Origin: Nitratireductor sp. ZSWI3
GTDB taxonomy: Bacteria > Pseudomonadota > Alphaproteobacteria > Rhizobiales > Rhizobiaceae
Direction of reading: 5' to 3'
Assembly: GCF_024655565.1 (NCBI RefSeq)
Contig: NZ_JANKOF010000006.1
Coordinates: forward strand, 43,388-107,387
DNA length: 64,000 nucleotides
Made by a program: the position numbers and the translations under genes
In this document: piece by piece, positions 28,222-38,510 of the stretch
Position numbering within the stretch: position 1 is the first letter of the stretch
Layout: each line of letters begins with the position of its first letter
Notes under the pieces: model-generated
Database searches by the model: none
What the model was told of the DNA's origin: nothing
The model's input: only the letters and a program-made list of their open reading frames with translations

Positions 28222-28668
28222 ATGAAGAAACTTGCACTTGTCATTTCCGCACTTTGTCTTTCGGTCTCGACGGTTGCCGCCGCCGACGATCCGGTGGCCG
28301 TACGCAAGGCGATCATGGACGCCAACGCCGCATCCGCCGGCCTGGCCGGGGCGATGATGAAGGGCGAATTGGAGTACAACCCGGCAATCGCCAAGGCGGC
28401 TCTCCTGACGCTGAATGCAAGCGCCAAATCCTTCGGCGACTATTTCCCGGAGGGCTCCGACAACGGTCGGACGACGGCTTCGCCGAAGATCTGGCAAGAC
28501 GAGGCCGCCTTCCAGCAGGCGCTCGACAAATACATGGCCGACACCTCGGCCGCGGTTGTGGCCGCCGGCAAGGACGGCCCCGCCGATCTCGATGCCTTCA
28601 AGGCGGCCGTTGGGCCGGTGCTCGGCAACTGCCGGAGCTGCCACGAGAATTTCCGGGTTCAGAACTAG
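28222..28668 (+). CDS. Cytochrome c' (class II c-type cytochrome)
   Basis: A 148-residue periplasmic haem protein. A Sec signal peptide (MKKLALVISALCLSVSTVAAA) is followed by a four-helix-bundle-like sequence. The single haem site CRSCH lies near the C-terminus (residue 139), the hallmark of cytochrome c'. ATG at 28222 follows GGAGGG. It is eight bases from the next cytochrome gene, so the pair likely forms a small electron-transfer unit. Cytochromes c' often bind NO, but the partner here is unknown. Confidence 0.88.
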   Translation: MKKLALVISALCLSVSTVAAADDPVAVRKAIMDANAASAGLAGAMMKGELEYNPAIAKAALLTLNASAKSFGDYFPEGSDNGRTTASPKIWQDEAAFQQALDKYMADTSAAVVAAGKDGPADLDAFKAAVGPVLGNCRSCHENFRVQN

Positions 28669-28676
28669 ACATCGCC

Positions 28677-29597
28677 ATGAAGACGAAACTGCTTGCTGCG
28701 GGGGCGGCTGTCGTCGCCGGCGGCGTCGCCTTGTGGACGTTGAGCGCGCCGGCATCGATCGGCGGCGGAACGTTGCCTGCCGCCGAGGCGGGCCGGGGCG
28801 AGCAGGTCTTCTGGGCGGGTGGCTGCGCCTCATGCCATGCGCGGCCGGGCAGCGATGGTGCTGCCCGGCTCGAGCTTGCCGGAGGGGTGGAGCTGAAGAC
28901 CGAGTTCGGCACTTTCGTCGCCCCCAATATTTCTCCTCATCCGACCGACGGCATCGGCGACTGGAGCGAGGCCGACTTCGCCAACGCGATGCTGCACGGG
29001 GTCTCGCCGCAGGGCGAGCACTATTACCCGGCTTTCCCCTATGCGTCCTACGCGCGCATGACGCCGCAGGACGTGGCCGATCTCTTCGCATTCCTGAAGA
29101 CGCTGCCGCAGGTCGAGGGCCGGACGCGGGACCACGATCTTTCGTTCCCCTTCACCCTTCGGCGCGGCATCGGGCTGTGGAAGCGTCTCTACGTTCACGA
29201 TCAGCCGGTGGTGGCGCTCGATGCCGAGGCTTCGGACGAAGTCAGGCGCGGCCGCTATCTGGTCGAAGGGCCGGGGCACTGCGGCGAATGCCACACCCCG
29301 CGCAATTTCGCAGGCGGGTCCGACCAGGCCCAATGGCTGGCCGGGGCGGTGGCCGCCGAAGGAGACGGCATCGTTCCCAACATCACGCCCGGCGAGGGGG
29401 GGATCGGCTCCTGGTCGGCGGGCGACATCGCCTATTATCTGGAAAGCGGCTTCACGCCGGACTTCGATTCGGTCGGCGGCGCCATGGTTTCCGTGCAGAA
29501 GAACATGGCCATGCTGACCAAGGAGGACCGGGACGCCATCGCCGCCTATCTGAAGGTGGTGCCGGCCGAGCCGAACGGATATCCGGCGCGGCCTTGA
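28677..29597 (+). CDS. Di-haem cytochrome c, membrane-anchored or secreted
   Basis: A 306-residue protein with an N-terminal hydrophobic segment (LLAAGAAVVAGGVALWTLSA) and two haem motifs, CASCH near residue 50 and CGECH near residue 205. Each begins a class I cytochrome c domain. The APNISPHPTDGIGDWSEADF and VPNITPGEGGIGSWSAGDI segments match the two-domain cytochromes that serve alcohol/aldehyde dehydrogenases and sulfite-type oxidoreductases. Cotranscribed with the cytochrome c' gene. No dehydrogenase gene is adjacent, so its electron donor is not evident. Confidence 0.87.
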   Translation: MKTKLLAAGAAVVAGGVALWTLSAPASIGGGTLPAAEAGRGEQVFWAGGCASCHARPGSDGAARLELAGGVELKTEFGTFVAPNISPHPTDGIGDWSEADFANAMLHGVSPQGEHYYPAFPYASYARMTPQDVADLFAFLKTLPQVEGRTRDHDLSFPFTLRRGIGLWKRLYVHDQPVVALDAEASDEVRRGRYLVEGPGHCGECHTPRNFAGGSDQAQWLAGAVAAEGDGIVPNITPGEGGIGSWSAGDIAYYLESGFTPDFDSVGGAMVSVQKNMAMLTKEDRDAIAAYLKVVPAEPNGYPARP

Positions 29598-29612
29598 GGG
29601 CCGCCGGCGCCG

Positions 29613-29739
29613 GCCCCTCATCCTCACCTTCTCCCCGTAAACGGGGAGAAGGGGGCATAGAGGTTGGGGCTCGACATTCCGGCCATCCTCCTTCTCCCCG
29701 TTTACGGGGAGAAGGTGCCGGCAGGCGGATGAGGGGCGG
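29613..29739 (-). repeat. Palindromic 126-bp intergenic repeat, copy 2 (inverted)
   Basis: Reverse complement of the element at 18912-19037, with matching ends (CCCCTCATCCTCACC on this strand, GGATGAGGGGCGG at the other end) and both CTTCTCCCCG hairpins. The two hairpin loops here are TAAA/TTTA. It separates the cytochrome and oligopeptidase genes, which converge, and could act as a transcription stop. Confidence 0.85.
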
Positions 29740-29750
29740 CGGCGCCGGCC

Positions 29751-31850
29751 TCAGACGTTGCCCGTCACCTTGAGCACGAAGGCGTAGGTCAGCGCCTTCT
29801 CCTCGAGCCGCGTGAAGCGGCCTGATGCGCCGGCGTGGCCGGCATCGAGATTGGTTCTGAGCAGCACCGGATTGGTGCCGGTGCCGCGCTGGCGCAGCCG
29901 CGCCACCCATTTGGCCGGCTCCCAATAGGTGACGCGCGGATCCGTGAGGCCGGCCAGCGCCAGGATCGGCGGATAGGGTTTCTCGCCGACATTGTCGTAG
30001 GGCGAATAGGCGGCGATGGTATCGTAATCGCTCCTCAAGGCAATGGGATTGCCCCATTCGGGCCATTCGGGCGGGGTGAGCGGCAAGGTGTCGTCGAGCA
30101 TGGTGTTGAGCACGTCGACGAAGGGAACGGCCGCGACGATGCCGCCGAAGGCATCCGGCGCCATGTTGGCGACTGCGCCCATCAGCATGCCGCCCGCCGA
30201 CCCTCCTTCGGCGACGATGCGGTCATGGCTGGTATAGCCCTCGGCGACCAGATGCCTGGCGCAGGCGATAAAGTCGGTGAAGCTGTTGATCTTCTTCTCC
30301 CGCTTGCCGTCCTCGTACCAGGTGTAGCCTTTTTCCTTGCCGCCGCGGATATGGGCGATGGCGTAGACGAAGCCGCGATCGACCAGCGACAGGCAATTGG
30401 TGTTGAAGGAGGCGGGTATCGCCATGCCGTAGGCCCCGTAGCCATAGAGCAGGCACGGCGCCGAGCCGTCGAGCGCCAGACCCTTCCTGTGCACGAGCGA
30501 GATCGGCACCAGCTCGCCGTCGCCGGCCGGGGCCATCAGGCGTCGGGTGACGTAGTCCTCAGGATCGTGGCCGGAGGGCACTTCCTGGGTCTTGAGCAGC
30601 GTGCGCTTGCGCGTGCGCATGTCGTAGTCGAAGACCTGTTCCGGGGTCGTCATGGACGAATAGGAAAAGCGCAGCGTGTCGGTGTCGTATTCATAGGAGC
30701 CGTGCAGGCCGAGCGAATAGGCCTCCTCATCGAACGCTATGGTGTGTTCCTCGCCGGAGGCGCGTGCGCGCACCACGATGCGCGGCAGACCGTCCTTGCG
30801 CTCGAGCCGCACCAGGAAGCCCGAGAAGGCCATGATCGACAGGATCAGCCGACCGGGCTCGTGCGGCACCAGGTCCTGCCAGTTTTCGCGCGAAGGAGCC
30901 GAGACGGGAGCGGTGACGATCTTGAAATCCTTGGCGTCGTCGGCATTCGTGAGAATGAAGAAGACATCGCCGCCTTCTTCCAGGTCGTATTGCAGATTGG
31001 TCTGGCGCGGCAGGACGAGGCGCGGCGCGGCCGATGGATCGCCGGCCGGGACGAGGCGGCATTCGGCCGTCTCGTGGTCATGCGCCGAGATGTAGATCCA
31101 GTCGTTCAGGCGGCTGCTGGAGACGCTGACGAAGAAGCCCGGGTCGGCCTCTTCGTAGACCAGCCGATCGGCCTCCGGGGCCGTACCGACCGCGTGGTAG
31201 AAGACCTTCGAAGGCCGGTGATTGGCATCGAGGCGCGTGTAGAAGAATCCCTTGCCGGCCGCGTCCCATTCGCCGGAGCCGCCCGTTTCCGCCACCGTCT
31301 CCTCGAGATCCCGGCCCGTGGCCAGGTCCCGTATGCTCAGCGTGTAGAGCTCCGAGCCCTTGTCGTCGTGCCCCCACAGAAGCTGGCTGTGGTCGGGAGA
31401 ATGGTCGGCGCCGCCAAGGCGGAAGTAGCTCTTGCCTTCGGCCTCGACATCGCCGTCGAGCAGCACTTCCTCCTCGCCGCCCTCGCGCGGGGTGCGGAAG
31501 AAGCGCGGATACTCGCCGCCGGTGCGGAACCCGCCGCCATAGGCAAACGGACCGTCCTTGGCGGGAACCGAGGTGTCGTCCTCCTTGATGCGCCCGCGCA
31601 TCTCGGCGACGAGCGTCTTCTGCAAGGCCTCGGTGTCCTCCATCAGGGCTTTCTCGTAGGCGTTTTCCGCCTCCAGATGGGCCCGGATCTCCGGTGCAAG
31701 AAGCGACGGGTCGCGCAACACCTCCTGCCAATTGTCGGCGCGCATCCAGGCGTATTCGTCGACGCGTTCGATTCCGTGCCGCACGTCCTTGACGGGATGG
31801 GCGTCCGGCTTCGGGGGCGTGGCGGTCGACGGGAAGGTTTTCGAGGACAT
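29751..31850 (-). CDS. ptrB: Oligopeptidase B (S9A prolyl oligopeptidase family)
   Basis: A 699-residue serine peptidase with an N-terminal beta-propeller and a C-terminal alpha/beta hydrolase. The catalytic Ser lies in AEGGSAGGMLMG near residue 550. The Asp is in the LAGLTDPRV region, and the His is in LDAGHAGASGR near residue 675. The segment YGAYGMAIPASFN precedes the hydrolase core. Family members cut small peptides after basic residues in the cytoplasm. ATG at 31850 is preferred over one 54 bases upstream because the homology begins near it. Confidence 0.9.
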   Translation of the reverse strand: MSSKTFPSTATPPKPDAHPVKDVRHGIERVDEYAWMRADNWQEVLRDPSLLAPEIRAHLEAENAYEKALMEDTEALQKTLVAEMRGRIKEDDTSVPAKDGPFAYGGGFRTGGEYPRFFRTPREGGEEEVLLDGDVEAEGKSYFRLGGADHSPDHSQLLWGHDDKGSELYTLSIRDLATGRDLEETVAETGGSGEWDAAGKGFFYTRLDANHRPSKVFYHAVGTAPEADRLVYEEADPGFFVSVSSSRLNDWIYISAHDHETAECRLVPAGDPSAAPRLVLPRQTNLQYDLEEGGDVFFILTNADDAKDFKIVTAPVSAPSRENWQDLVPHEPGRLILSIMAFSGFLVRLERKDGLPRIVVRARASGEEHTIAFDEEAYSLGLHGSYEYDTDTLRFSYSSMTTPEQVFDYDMRTRKRTLLKTQEVPSGHDPEDYVTRRLMAPAGDGELVPISLVHRKGLALDGSAPCLLYGYGAYGMAIPASFNTNCLSLVDRGFVYAIAHIRGGKEKGYTWYEDGKREKKINSFTDFIACARHLVAEGYTSHDRIVAEGGSAGGMLMGAVANMAPDAFGGIVAAVPFVDVLNTMLDDTLPLTPPEWPEWGNPIALRSDYDTIAAYSPYDNVGEKPYPPILALAGLTDPRVTYWEPAKWVARLRQRGTGTNPVLLRTNLDAGHAGASGRFTRLEEKALTYAFVLKVTGNV

Positions 31851-31995
31851 ATGCTGTTCTTTCTGGATGGTATGCGGGCGGGTGCCAAGGGAATCGGACG
31901 ACACCTGAACAAGCCCTTCATGTCCCGTTCAAGCGCCGTGAAGCAATGCTGCAATCGAAACTGTTGCCGGACTATCCTTAGATGAGGACAAGAAG

Positions 31996-32358
31996 ATGAA
32001 GAAATCAGGCTCCTTGCTTGCTGCGGCCCTTCTTACGGTGCTGGCCGTGGGCCATGCGGAAGCGACCGCGTTTTCCGCCTGGCGCGTGACCGGTGTGGGC
32101 TGGGGTGACACGCTCAACGTTCGCAAATACCCCGCCAGCCACTCGCAGAAACAGACCGCCTATCCGAACGGCACGGTGCTGCAGATGACCGGCCGCTGCA
32201 CCGGCGGCGTCGATCTCCTGGAAATCTCCGGCCATCCCGCCTGGCGGCAAAAGCAGGCGGTCCGCTACCGCTGGTGCGAAGTGTGGCACGATCCGGCGCG
32301 CGACGGCCATTTCGTCACCGGTTGGGTCTACGGCAAATACATCGAACCGGCCGATTGA
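31996..32358 (+). CDS. Exported SH3-like domain protein
   Basis: A 120-residue protein with a Sec signal (MKKSGSLLAAALLTVLAVGHAEA). A bacterial SH3-like domain follows, marked by DTLNVRKYPASHSQKQTAYPNG and closed by RYRWCEVWH...GWVYGKYIEP. Such domains bind cell-wall or surface components in the periplasm. The function is unknown. It is divergent from the oligopeptidase gene and convergent with msrB, whose stop is six bases away. Confidence 0.8.
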   Translation: MKKSGSLLAAALLTVLAVGHAEATAFSAWRVTGVGWGDTLNVRKYPASHSQKQTAYPNGTVLQMTGRCTGGVDLLEISGHPAWRQKQAVRYRWCEVWHDPARDGHFVTGWVYGKYIEPAD

Positions 32359-32364
32359 CGCGGC

Positions 32365-32772
32365 TCACGTCTTGTCGAATCGCAGCGCCGTCCCGTTCAT
32401 GCAATAGCGCTGGCCGGTCGGGGCCGGGCCATCGCCGAAGACGTGGCCGAGATGCGCGTCGCAATCCGCGCAGCGGACCTCGGTGCGCGTCATGAACCAG
32501 GAGCGGTCCCTGTGCTCGGTAACGGCATCGCCATCCACGGGCGCGTAGAAACTCGGCCAGCCGGTGCCGGAATCGTATTTCGTCTCGGACGAGAAGAGCG
32601 GCTTGCCGCAGCAGACGCAGCGATAAAGACCTTCTTCCTTGTTGTCCCAGTAGGGGCCGGTGAAGGCGCGCTCGGTGCCGTGCTCGCGCGTGACATGATA
32701 CTGCTCCGGCGTCAGCTCGGCACGCCACTCCTCCTCGCTCCTCGCCACCTTTTTCCTGATCGTGTCGTTCAT
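32365..32772 (-). CDS. msrB: Peptide methionine (R)-S-oxide reductase
   Basis: A 135-residue MsrB that reduces methionine-R-sulfoxide in oxidised proteins. Zinc cysteines are in [10 protein letters not shown] and [17 protein letters not shown]. The catalytic Cys is in [13 protein letters not shown] near the C-terminus, and [12 protein letters not shown] is the substrate-pocket motif. ATG at 32772 gives [16 protein letters not shown]; nine further residues upstream are possible. It appears to be a single gene. Confidence 0.92.
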   Translation of the reverse strand: MNDTIRKKVARSEEEWRAELTPEQYHVTREHGTERAFTGPYWDNKEEGLYRCVCCGKPLFSSETKYDSGTGWPSFYAPVDGDAVTEHRDRSWFMTRTEVRCADCDAHLGHVFGDGPAPTGQRYCMNGTALRFDKT

Positions 32773-32913
32773 GAACTGCTCCAAGCGTCGGTTTTGCAAA
32801 ACCCTTCGATCTTGTCGCCTAATGTAGGTTTCGGCCTTGCCGATGTCAGCGGCTTTCAGCGGTCAATCTCTTGTGAATGGCGGCAATTCACCGCGTCGAA
32901 GAGTTGCGCGCCG

Positions 32914-32932
32914 ACCTTGTCGTACACAAGGT
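32914..32932. promoter_or_regulatory. Inverted repeat upstream of the Mrp operon
   Basis: ACCTTGT (32914-32920) and ACAAGGT (32926-32932) flank the five-base centre CGTAC, 68 bases ahead of mrpA. The perfect dyad is a plausible operator. The regulator is unknown. The remainder of the 228-base gap shows nothing else. Confidence 0.4.
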
Positions 32933-33000
32933 GAGCGTTTATGTGACCCTGTGCTTGCAAAGAAATTTGTGCGAATACCCAGGGTTTGAGGGGAGGTTTC

Positions 33001-35346
33001 ATGACGGCAGACAGCCAGTGGCTGACATTTCTCGCACTGATGCTGCCGTTCGCGGCCGCGGCGACCGCGCCGCTCCTGACCCGGCTTTTCCGCCACAACG
33101 CGGCCTGGGTGCTGGCGCTCGCCCCGGCGCTGATCTTTCTCCACTTCGCCGGCTTACTGCCTGCGGTCGCCGACGGGCGGACGGTTGCGGGCGGATATTC
33201 CTGGATCTCGAGTCTCGACGTCGACTTTTCCTGGTATCTGGACGGGCTTTCCCTCACCTTCGCGCTGCTGATCAGCGGCATCGGCACCCTGATCGTCCTC
33301 TATTCGGGCGGATATCTGAAGGGACACGAGCATCAGGGACGGTTCTTTTCCTTTATCCTGATGTTCATGGGGTCGATGCTCGGCCTGGTGGTTGCAGACT
33401 CGTTCCTGACGCTGTTCGTGTTTTGGGAACTGACGTCGATCACCTCGTTCCTTCTGATCGGTTTCGATCACACGCGCGAGGCCTCACGCCGCGCGGCGCT
33501 GCAGGCGCTGATCGTCACCGGCATGGGAGGGCTGTCGCTGCTCGCCGGCCTTCTGGTGATCTGGAACGTCACGGGCGCCGGCTCCATGTCGGCGCTGCTT
33601 GAGACCGGGGACGCCTTGCGCCAGGCCCCGCTCTACATGGCGGCGCTGCTCTTGATCCTGGGGGGCGCCTTTACCAAGTCGGCGCAGTTTCCGTTCCATT
33701 TCTGGCTGCCCAACGCGATGGAAGCACCGACGCCCGTGTCGGCCTACCTGCATTCGGCGACCATGGTGAAGGCCGGCGTCTATCTCGTCATGCGGCTCAA
33801 TCCGGTTCTGGGCGAGACGGGTGCCTGGGAGACGATCCTGCCGATCTTCGGCGGAACGACGCTGATCGTCGGCACCTTGCTTGCCGTGCGGCAGACCGAC
33901 CTGAAGCTGATGCTCGCCTACACGACGGTCGCCTCGCTGGGCCTGCTCGTCATGCTGACCGGTTTCGGTTCCGAAAAGGCGGTCGAGGCAGCGGTGCTCT
34001 ATCTTGTGGCGCACTCCATGTTCAAGGGCGCGCTGTTCATGGTGGCAGGGCTCGTCGATCACGAATCGGGGACGCGCGACATCACCAGCCTCGGCGGATT
34101 GCGGGCCGCCATGCCGATCACCTTCGCCGCCGCCGTGCTGGCGGCCGCCTCGATGGGCGGCCTGCCGCTCTTCTTCGGCTTTCTCGCCAAGGAGGAGATT
34201 TACGCCGCGCTGGGCTTCTCGAATGGCTGGAGCTCACTGCTGACGCTGGTCGCCCTCATCGGCAACGGGCTGATGTTCGCCATCGGCTTCGCGGTCGCGC
34301 TGAAGCCGTTCCTGGGGGCGAAGGTCGAGACGCCGAAACATGCCCATGAAGGCCCCGTGCTGCTGTGGCTCGGGCCGCTCGTGCTGGGCGGGCTCGGCCT
34401 GATCGCGGCGCTGGCCTCGAGTGTCAGTCACCAGTTCGTCAGCAGCCCCATGTCGAGCGCCGTGGCGGGCCTGCCGGTGACGGTGACGATCTCCACCGTG
34501 CCGCATGTCGGCCTGCCGCTTCTGCTTTCCGTAGTGACGGTCGCCCTCGGCATCGTCGCCTTCCTCATGCTCGATCGCGGGCGCGCCCTGATGGCCGCGA
34601 CGCTGCAGACCATCGGCTGGGGGCCGGACAAGGGATTCGACCAGGCGCTGCGCGGCCTGACCAGGTTCTCCTTCGGCACGACCGGTGTCATTCAGGACGG
34701 CAGGCTCGACCATTACATGATGGCGACTTTCGTCGCCCTTGCCGCCAGTCTTCTGATCCCGCTGTTCCTCTTCGGCGAATTGCCGTCCCTGCCGGCGATC
34801 CCCGATGCGCCGTTCTATGAATGGGTGGTGCTTCTGATCGGCGTCATCGGTCTCGGCGCGGTGATTTACGCCCGCGACCGGCTGACAGCGATCGTCTCGC
34901 TCGGCATCCAGGGGTTTTCCGTGGCGCTTCTGTTCATGCTTCTCGGGGCGCCGGATCTCTCCTTCACGCAGTTCATGGTGGAGACGCTGTCGGTGGTCAT
35001 CCTGGCGCTGGTGATGACGCGGTTGCGGCTGTCGCCGACGGATCATCGCCCGACCGGCGAGAAGATCAGCGACGTGCTCGTGGCCGGCCTGTGCGGCACG
35101 GCGCTCGGCCTGATGCTCCTTCGGGTGACGCAGGTGCCGTTCAACGGGGAACTCAGCGAGTTCTTCGCCCAGAATTCGCGTGTCATCGCCCACGGGCGCA
35201 ACATCGTGAACGTGATCATCGTCGATTTCCGCGGAACGGACACGCTCGGCGAGATCGCCGTCGTGATGATCACCGGGCTCGCCATTCTGGCGCTGGTCCG
35301 CATCCGCGCGGTCAAGCCGGCCAGGGCGACAGGGAAGGAGGGTTGA
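33001..35346 (+). CDS. mrpA: Na+(K+)/H+ antiporter subunit MrpA
   Basis: The 781-residue large subunit of the Mrp/Pha/Mnh cation-proton antiporter, homologous to NADH dehydrogenase subunit ND5 (NuoL). It is almost entirely transmembrane helices. The proton channel motifs include the Glu in [17 protein letters not shown] and the Lys in [20 protein letters not shown]. The C-terminal third (after residue 620) is the MrpA-specific extension with [23 protein letters not shown] at 33001 follows GGGGAGG. First gene of seven; unlike the fused PhaAB of Sinorhizobium, A and B are separate. Confidence 0.94.
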   Translation: MTADSQWLTFLALMLPFAAAATAPLLTRLFRHNAAWVLALAPALIFLHFAGLLPAVADGRTVAGGYSWISSLDVDFSWYLDGLSLTFALLISGIGTLIVLYSGGYLKGHEHQGRFFSFILMFMGSMLGLVVADSFLTLFVFWELTSITSFLLIGFDHTREASRRAALQALIVTGMGGLSLLAGLLVIWNVTGAGSMSALLETGDALRQAPLYMAALLLILGGAFTKSAQFPFHFWLPNAMEAPTPVSAYLHSATMVKAGVYLVMRLNPVLGETGAWETILPIFGGTTLIVGTLLAVRQTDLKLMLAYTTVASLGLLVMLTGFGSEKAVEAAVLYLVAHSMFKGALFMVAGLVDHESGTRDITSLGGLRAAMPITFAAAVLAAASMGGLPLFFGFLAKEEIYAALGFSNGWSSLLTLVALIGNGLMFAIGFAVALKPFLGAKVETPKHAHEGPVLLWLGPLVLGGLGLIAALASSVSHQFVSSPMSSAVAGLPVTVTISTVPHVGLPLLLSVVTVALGIVAFLMLDRGRALMAATLQTIGWGPDKGFDQALRGLTRFSFGTTGVIQDGRLDHYMMATFVALAASLLIPLFLFGELPSLPAIPDAPFYEWVVLLIGVIGLGAVIYARDRLTAIVSLGIQGFSVALLFMLLGAPDLSFTQFMVETLSVVILALVMTRLRLSPTDHRPTGEKISDVLVAGLCGTALGLMLLRVTQVPFNGELSEFFAQNSRVIAHGRNIVNVIIVDFRGTDTLGEIAVVMITGLAILALVRIRAVKPARATGKEG

Positions 35347-35347
35347 C

Positions 35348-35767
35348 ATGCGGACGCTGATCTTCCGGACCATCGCTCCCTATCTGACCAGCCTGATGGT
35401 GCTGTTTTCGATCTTCGTGCTTCTGCGCGGGCACAACGACCCCGGCGGCGGCTTCATCGGAGGTCTGATCGCCGCCTCCGCCTTCGCCATCTACGGCATC
35501 GCCTGCGGCGTCTCGCCGGTGCGACGGGCGCTGTATTTCCATCCGATGGCGATCTCCGGCTTCGGTCTTCTTCTGTCGACGCTCGCCGGGTGGCTGTCGT
35601 TCTTCTTCGAGGTGCCGTTCATGACCGGTCTGTGGACCAAGGTCAGCGTCTTCGGCCTGCCGGTCGACATCTCGACGGTGCTGTTCTTCGACATCGGCGT
35701 GTATCTGGTCGTCGTCGGGTCGATCACCTCGATCGCACTGGCCCTTGAAGAGCGGGAGCACGGATGA
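35348..35767 (+). CDS. mrpB: Antiporter subunit MrpB
   Basis: A 139-residue membrane subunit with four hydrophobic segments and the family motif [19 protein letters not shown] near residue 27. It starts two bases after the mrpA stop region and overlaps mrpC by four bases. The Mrp complex works only when all subunits assemble, hence the tight packing. Confidence 0.92.
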   Translation: MRTLIFRTIAPYLTSLMVLFSIFVLLRGHNDPGGGFIGGLIAASAFAIYGIACGVSPVRRALYFHPMAISGFGLLLSTLAGWLSFFFEVPFMTGLWTKVSVFGLPVDISTVLFFDIGVYLVVVGSITSIALALEEREHG

Positions 35768-36144
35768 TGGAAGCGATTCTCTCGTTCTTCGTGGCGATCT
35801 TCTTTGCCGTCTCGATCTACCTGATGCTGTCGAAGCACATCATCAGGATCCTGCTCGGCGTGTCCATCTTCGGCAACGCCGTGAACCTGACGATCTTCAC
35901 GGTCGGTCGCGTGGTGCGCGAGGTGCCGCCGATCATTCCCGAGGCATTGCAGATGCCGGACACCATCACCGCCAATCCGCTGCCACAGGCGCTGATCCTG
36001 ACGGCGATCGTGATTTCCTTCTCCTTCTTCGCCTTCCTTCTGGTGCTCGCCTTCCGCGCCTATCAGGAACTGGGCACCGACGACACGGATGGTATGCGCG
36101 TAGCCGAGCCCGAGGGCGAGCCGCTGCCACCGCTGGGATACTGA
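35764..36144 (+). CDS. mrpC: Antiporter subunit MrpC (NuoK-like)
   Basis: A 126-residue protein homologous to NuoK, with three transmembrane helices and the segment [21 protein letters not shown] near residue 22. The C-terminus carries the conserved [21 protein letters not shown] stretch (here [13 protein letters not shown]). It overlaps mrpB through ATGA. Confidence 0.92.
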   Translation: MMEAILSFFVAIFFAVSIYLMLSKHIIRILLGVSIFGNAVNLTIFTVGRVVREVPPIIPEALQMPDTITANPLPQALILTAIVISFSFFAFLLVLAFRAYQELGTDDTDGMRVAEPEGEPLPPLGY

Positions 36145-36151
36145 GACACCG

Positions 36152-37708
36152 ATGGCCGCTGAGACCGTAGATATTTCCCATGCGATGGTGATGGCGCCGG
36201 CGACCGCGGGAGACTGGCTCGTCGTTGCGCCCGTCGCCATTCCGATCCTGTTTGGCGCCCTGTTGCTGATGGTCCGGCACGAGACGCGCCTTCACTCGGG
36301 ACTGGCGATAGGCGGCCTGCTGATGACGCTCGCCACCAACATTGGGCTCCTGGCGCGCATCCTGAACGAGGGGCCGCAGGTGATGACGATGGGGCGCTGG
36401 CTGCCGCCCTTCGGCATCTCGTTCACCGCCGATGCGCTCGGTGCGTCGCTGGCGCTGGTGGCGACGCTGGTGGCCTGCGTCTGCGCCTTCTATGGGCTGA
36501 AGGACATCGGCGCGACGGGACGGCGCTACGGCTTCTATCCTTTCATGCTGCTGATGATGGCGGGGGTGGGAGGTTCGTTTCTGACCGGCGACATCTTCAA
36601 CCTCTATGTCTGGTTCGAGGTGTTCGTCATCTCGTCTTTCGGCATGCTGATCCTCGGCTCGACGCATCAGCAGCTCGACGGCGCGACGAAATACGCCATC
36701 CTCAACCTGGTCGGCACGACCCTGTTCCTGACCGCGACCGCTTTCCTTTATGGCATTTTCGGAACGCTCAACATGGCCGACATCGCGCGCAAGGCGGATG
36801 CGATGCGCGAGACGGGGCCGCTGGTGACGCTGACGATGCTCTATCTGCTCGCCTTCGGCATGAAGGCGGCGGCCTTTCCGGTCAATTTCTGGCTGCCCGC
36901 TTCCTATCACACGCCGCGCATCGTGACGGCGGCGCTGTTCGGCGGTGTCCTGACAAAGGTGGGCGTCTACGCCCTGTTGCGCGTGCTCGTCATGCTGTTT
37001 CCGGACGAGCGGCAGGTGCTTTCCGGCGTGATCGCCTGGGTGGCCGCCGCGACGATGATCCTCGGCATCATGGGGGCCCTGGCGCAATCGGATATCCGGC
37101 GGATGCTGGGGTTCGTGGTCATATCCGGCGTCGGCGTGATGATGGCCGGCCTGGCGCTCGGCACCGAAGAGGGGCTGACGGGGACCGTGCTCTATGCGTT
37201 CCATTCGGTGCTGGCGATGACGGCGCTCTATCTGCTGGCCGGCGTCATGAACGAAATCGGCGGCAGCTACTCCCTGCACGACCTTTCCGGCCTCTACCGC
37301 AAGTCTCCTTTGATCGCCGCCCTCGCGCTGCTCCTGGTGCTCGCGGTGGCCGGCCTGCCGCCCGCTTCGGGCTTGTGGCCGAAAGTGCTTCTGGTGCGCG
37401 CATCGATCGATGCGGGGCAACCCTGGCTCTCCTTTGCGATCCTTCTGACCGGCTTTCTCACCACCGTCGCGCTCGGCCGCGTCTATATCCTGGCGATCTG
37501 GCGGCAGAAGGAGGCACCGGCCGGTGAGGCCGCGGCGGCGGCGAGCCCGCGCATCGGATATGCCGCGCTCGTGATCCTGACGGTTCCCGTGCTGCTGCTC
37601 GGCATCTATCCTGACCCGTTCATCCGCATCGCCGCGGCGGCCGCCACGGGCCTGATCGATTCCTCAGCCTATGTCGGTGCGGTCTTTCCCATGGGAGTAC
37701 AGCCATGA
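36152..37708 (+). CDS. mrpD: Antiporter subunit MrpD (NuoM/NuoN-like)
   Basis: A 518-residue membrane protein of the ND2/ND4 family, the second proton-conducting subunit. Helix motifs include FNLYVWFEVFVISSFGMLILG with the key Glu, and FGMKAAAFPVNFWLPASYHTP with the Lys. It begins seven bases after mrpC and overlaps mrpE (ATGA). Confidence 0.94.
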   Translation: MAAETVDISHAMVMAPATAGDWLVVAPVAIPILFGALLLMVRHETRLHSGLAIGGLLMTLATNIGLLARILNEGPQVMTMGRWLPPFGISFTADALGASLALVATLVACVCAFYGLKDIGATGRRYGFYPFMLLMMAGVGGSFLTGDIFNLYVWFEVFVISSFGMLILGSTHQQLDGATKYAILNLVGTTLFLTATAFLYGIFGTLNMADIARKADAMRETGPLVTLTMLYLLAFGMKAAAFPVNFWLPASYHTPRIVTAALFGGVLTKVGVYALLRVLVMLFPDERQVLSGVIAWVAAATMILGIMGALAQSDIRRMLGFVVISGVGVMMAGLALGTEEGLTGTVLYAFHSVLAMTALYLLAGVMNEIGGSYSLHDLSGLYRKSPLIAALALLLVLAVAGLPPASGLWPKVLLVRASIDAGQPWLSFAILLTGFLTTVALGRVYILAIWRQKEAPAGEAAAAASPRIGYAALVILTVPVLLLGIYPDPFIRIAAAAATGLIDSSAYVGAVFPMGVQP

Positions 37709-38178
37709 GGCTACCGCTGATCAACATTCTGCTGGCCCTGACATGGACCGCCGTCAGTGGTTCCTTCACGCTGGCGAACTTCATCTTCGGCTTTCTGCTC
37801 GGTGCCGGCACCCTTTATCTCATCCGGGAGCAGGTGGGCTCGCTCGGCTATTTCGCGCGCAGCGTGAAGGTGATCTCGCTGGCGCTCCTGTTCCTCTACG
37901 AATTGGTTCTGTCGGCGTGGCGTGTCGCCGTGCTGGTGATAACGCCGAAGATGGATCTGAAGCCGGGAATCTTCGCCTATCCGCTGAAAGTGGACCGTGA
38001 CTTCGAGATCACGCTGCTGGCCAATCTGATCACGCTGACGCCGGGCACTCTTTCGGTGGATGTCTCGGAGGACCGGCGCTTTCTCTACGTGCACGCGCTC
38101 GACTGTTCGTCGCCCGACGATCTGCGCCGCGACATCGCCGATGGTTTCGAACGCAAGATCATGGAGGCGTTCCGATGA
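37705..38178 (+). CDS. mrpE: Antiporter subunit MrpE
   Basis: A 157-residue subunit with two N-terminal hydrophobic segments and a cytoplasmic half containing [28 protein letters not shown], the family signature. Overlaps both neighbours by four bases. Confidence 0.92.
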   Translation: MRLPLINILLALTWTAVSGSFTLANFIFGFLLGAGTLYLIREQVGSLGYFARSVKVISLALLFLYELVLSAWRVAVLVITPKMDLKPGIFAYPLKVDRDFEITLLANLITLTPGTLSVDVSEDRRFLYVHALDCSSPDDLRRDIADGFERKIMEAFR

Positions 38179-38510
38179 GCGGCAGTGAAGAGTTCCTGGC
38201 CCTTGCCGAATTCGCAGCCCTGGCGCTGCTCAGCCTGTCCTTCCTGCTGACGGTGGTGCGGGTGCTGATCGGACCGAGCCTGCCGGACAGGGTGCTGGCC
38301 CTCGACATGCTGGTGACGATCGCCATCGGCTTCATCGCCGTGATCGGCATCAGGACCGGATTTACGCTCTATCTGGACATCGCCATCGCGCTGGGGCTCG
38401 TCGGCTTCCTGGCGACGGTCGCCTTCGCCCGCTTCGTCCTCAGCCGCCGCTACGAGCAGGAGTTCGTCAAGCGCGATACGCTCGGTATCTACGGAGACAA
38501 GGAACCATGA
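38175..38510 (+). CDS. mrpF: Antiporter subunit MrpF
   Basis: A 111-residue protein with three transmembrane helices. It contains [20 protein letters not shown] near residue 30, with the Asp required in studied MrpF proteins. It overlaps mrpE and mrpG through ATGA. The length is slightly above the usual 90-100 residues because of an N-terminal extension. Confidence 0.92.
   Translation: MSGSEEFLALAEFAALALLSLSFLLTVVRVLIGPSLPDRVLALDMLVTIAIGFIAVIGIRTGFTLYLDIAIALGLVGFLATVAFARFVLSRRYEQEFVKRDTLGIYGDKEP

Noticed and set aside
29835..31985. 716-codon plus-strand frame opposite oligopeptidase B
   Set aside because: Antisense shadow of a gene with an intact catalytic triad.
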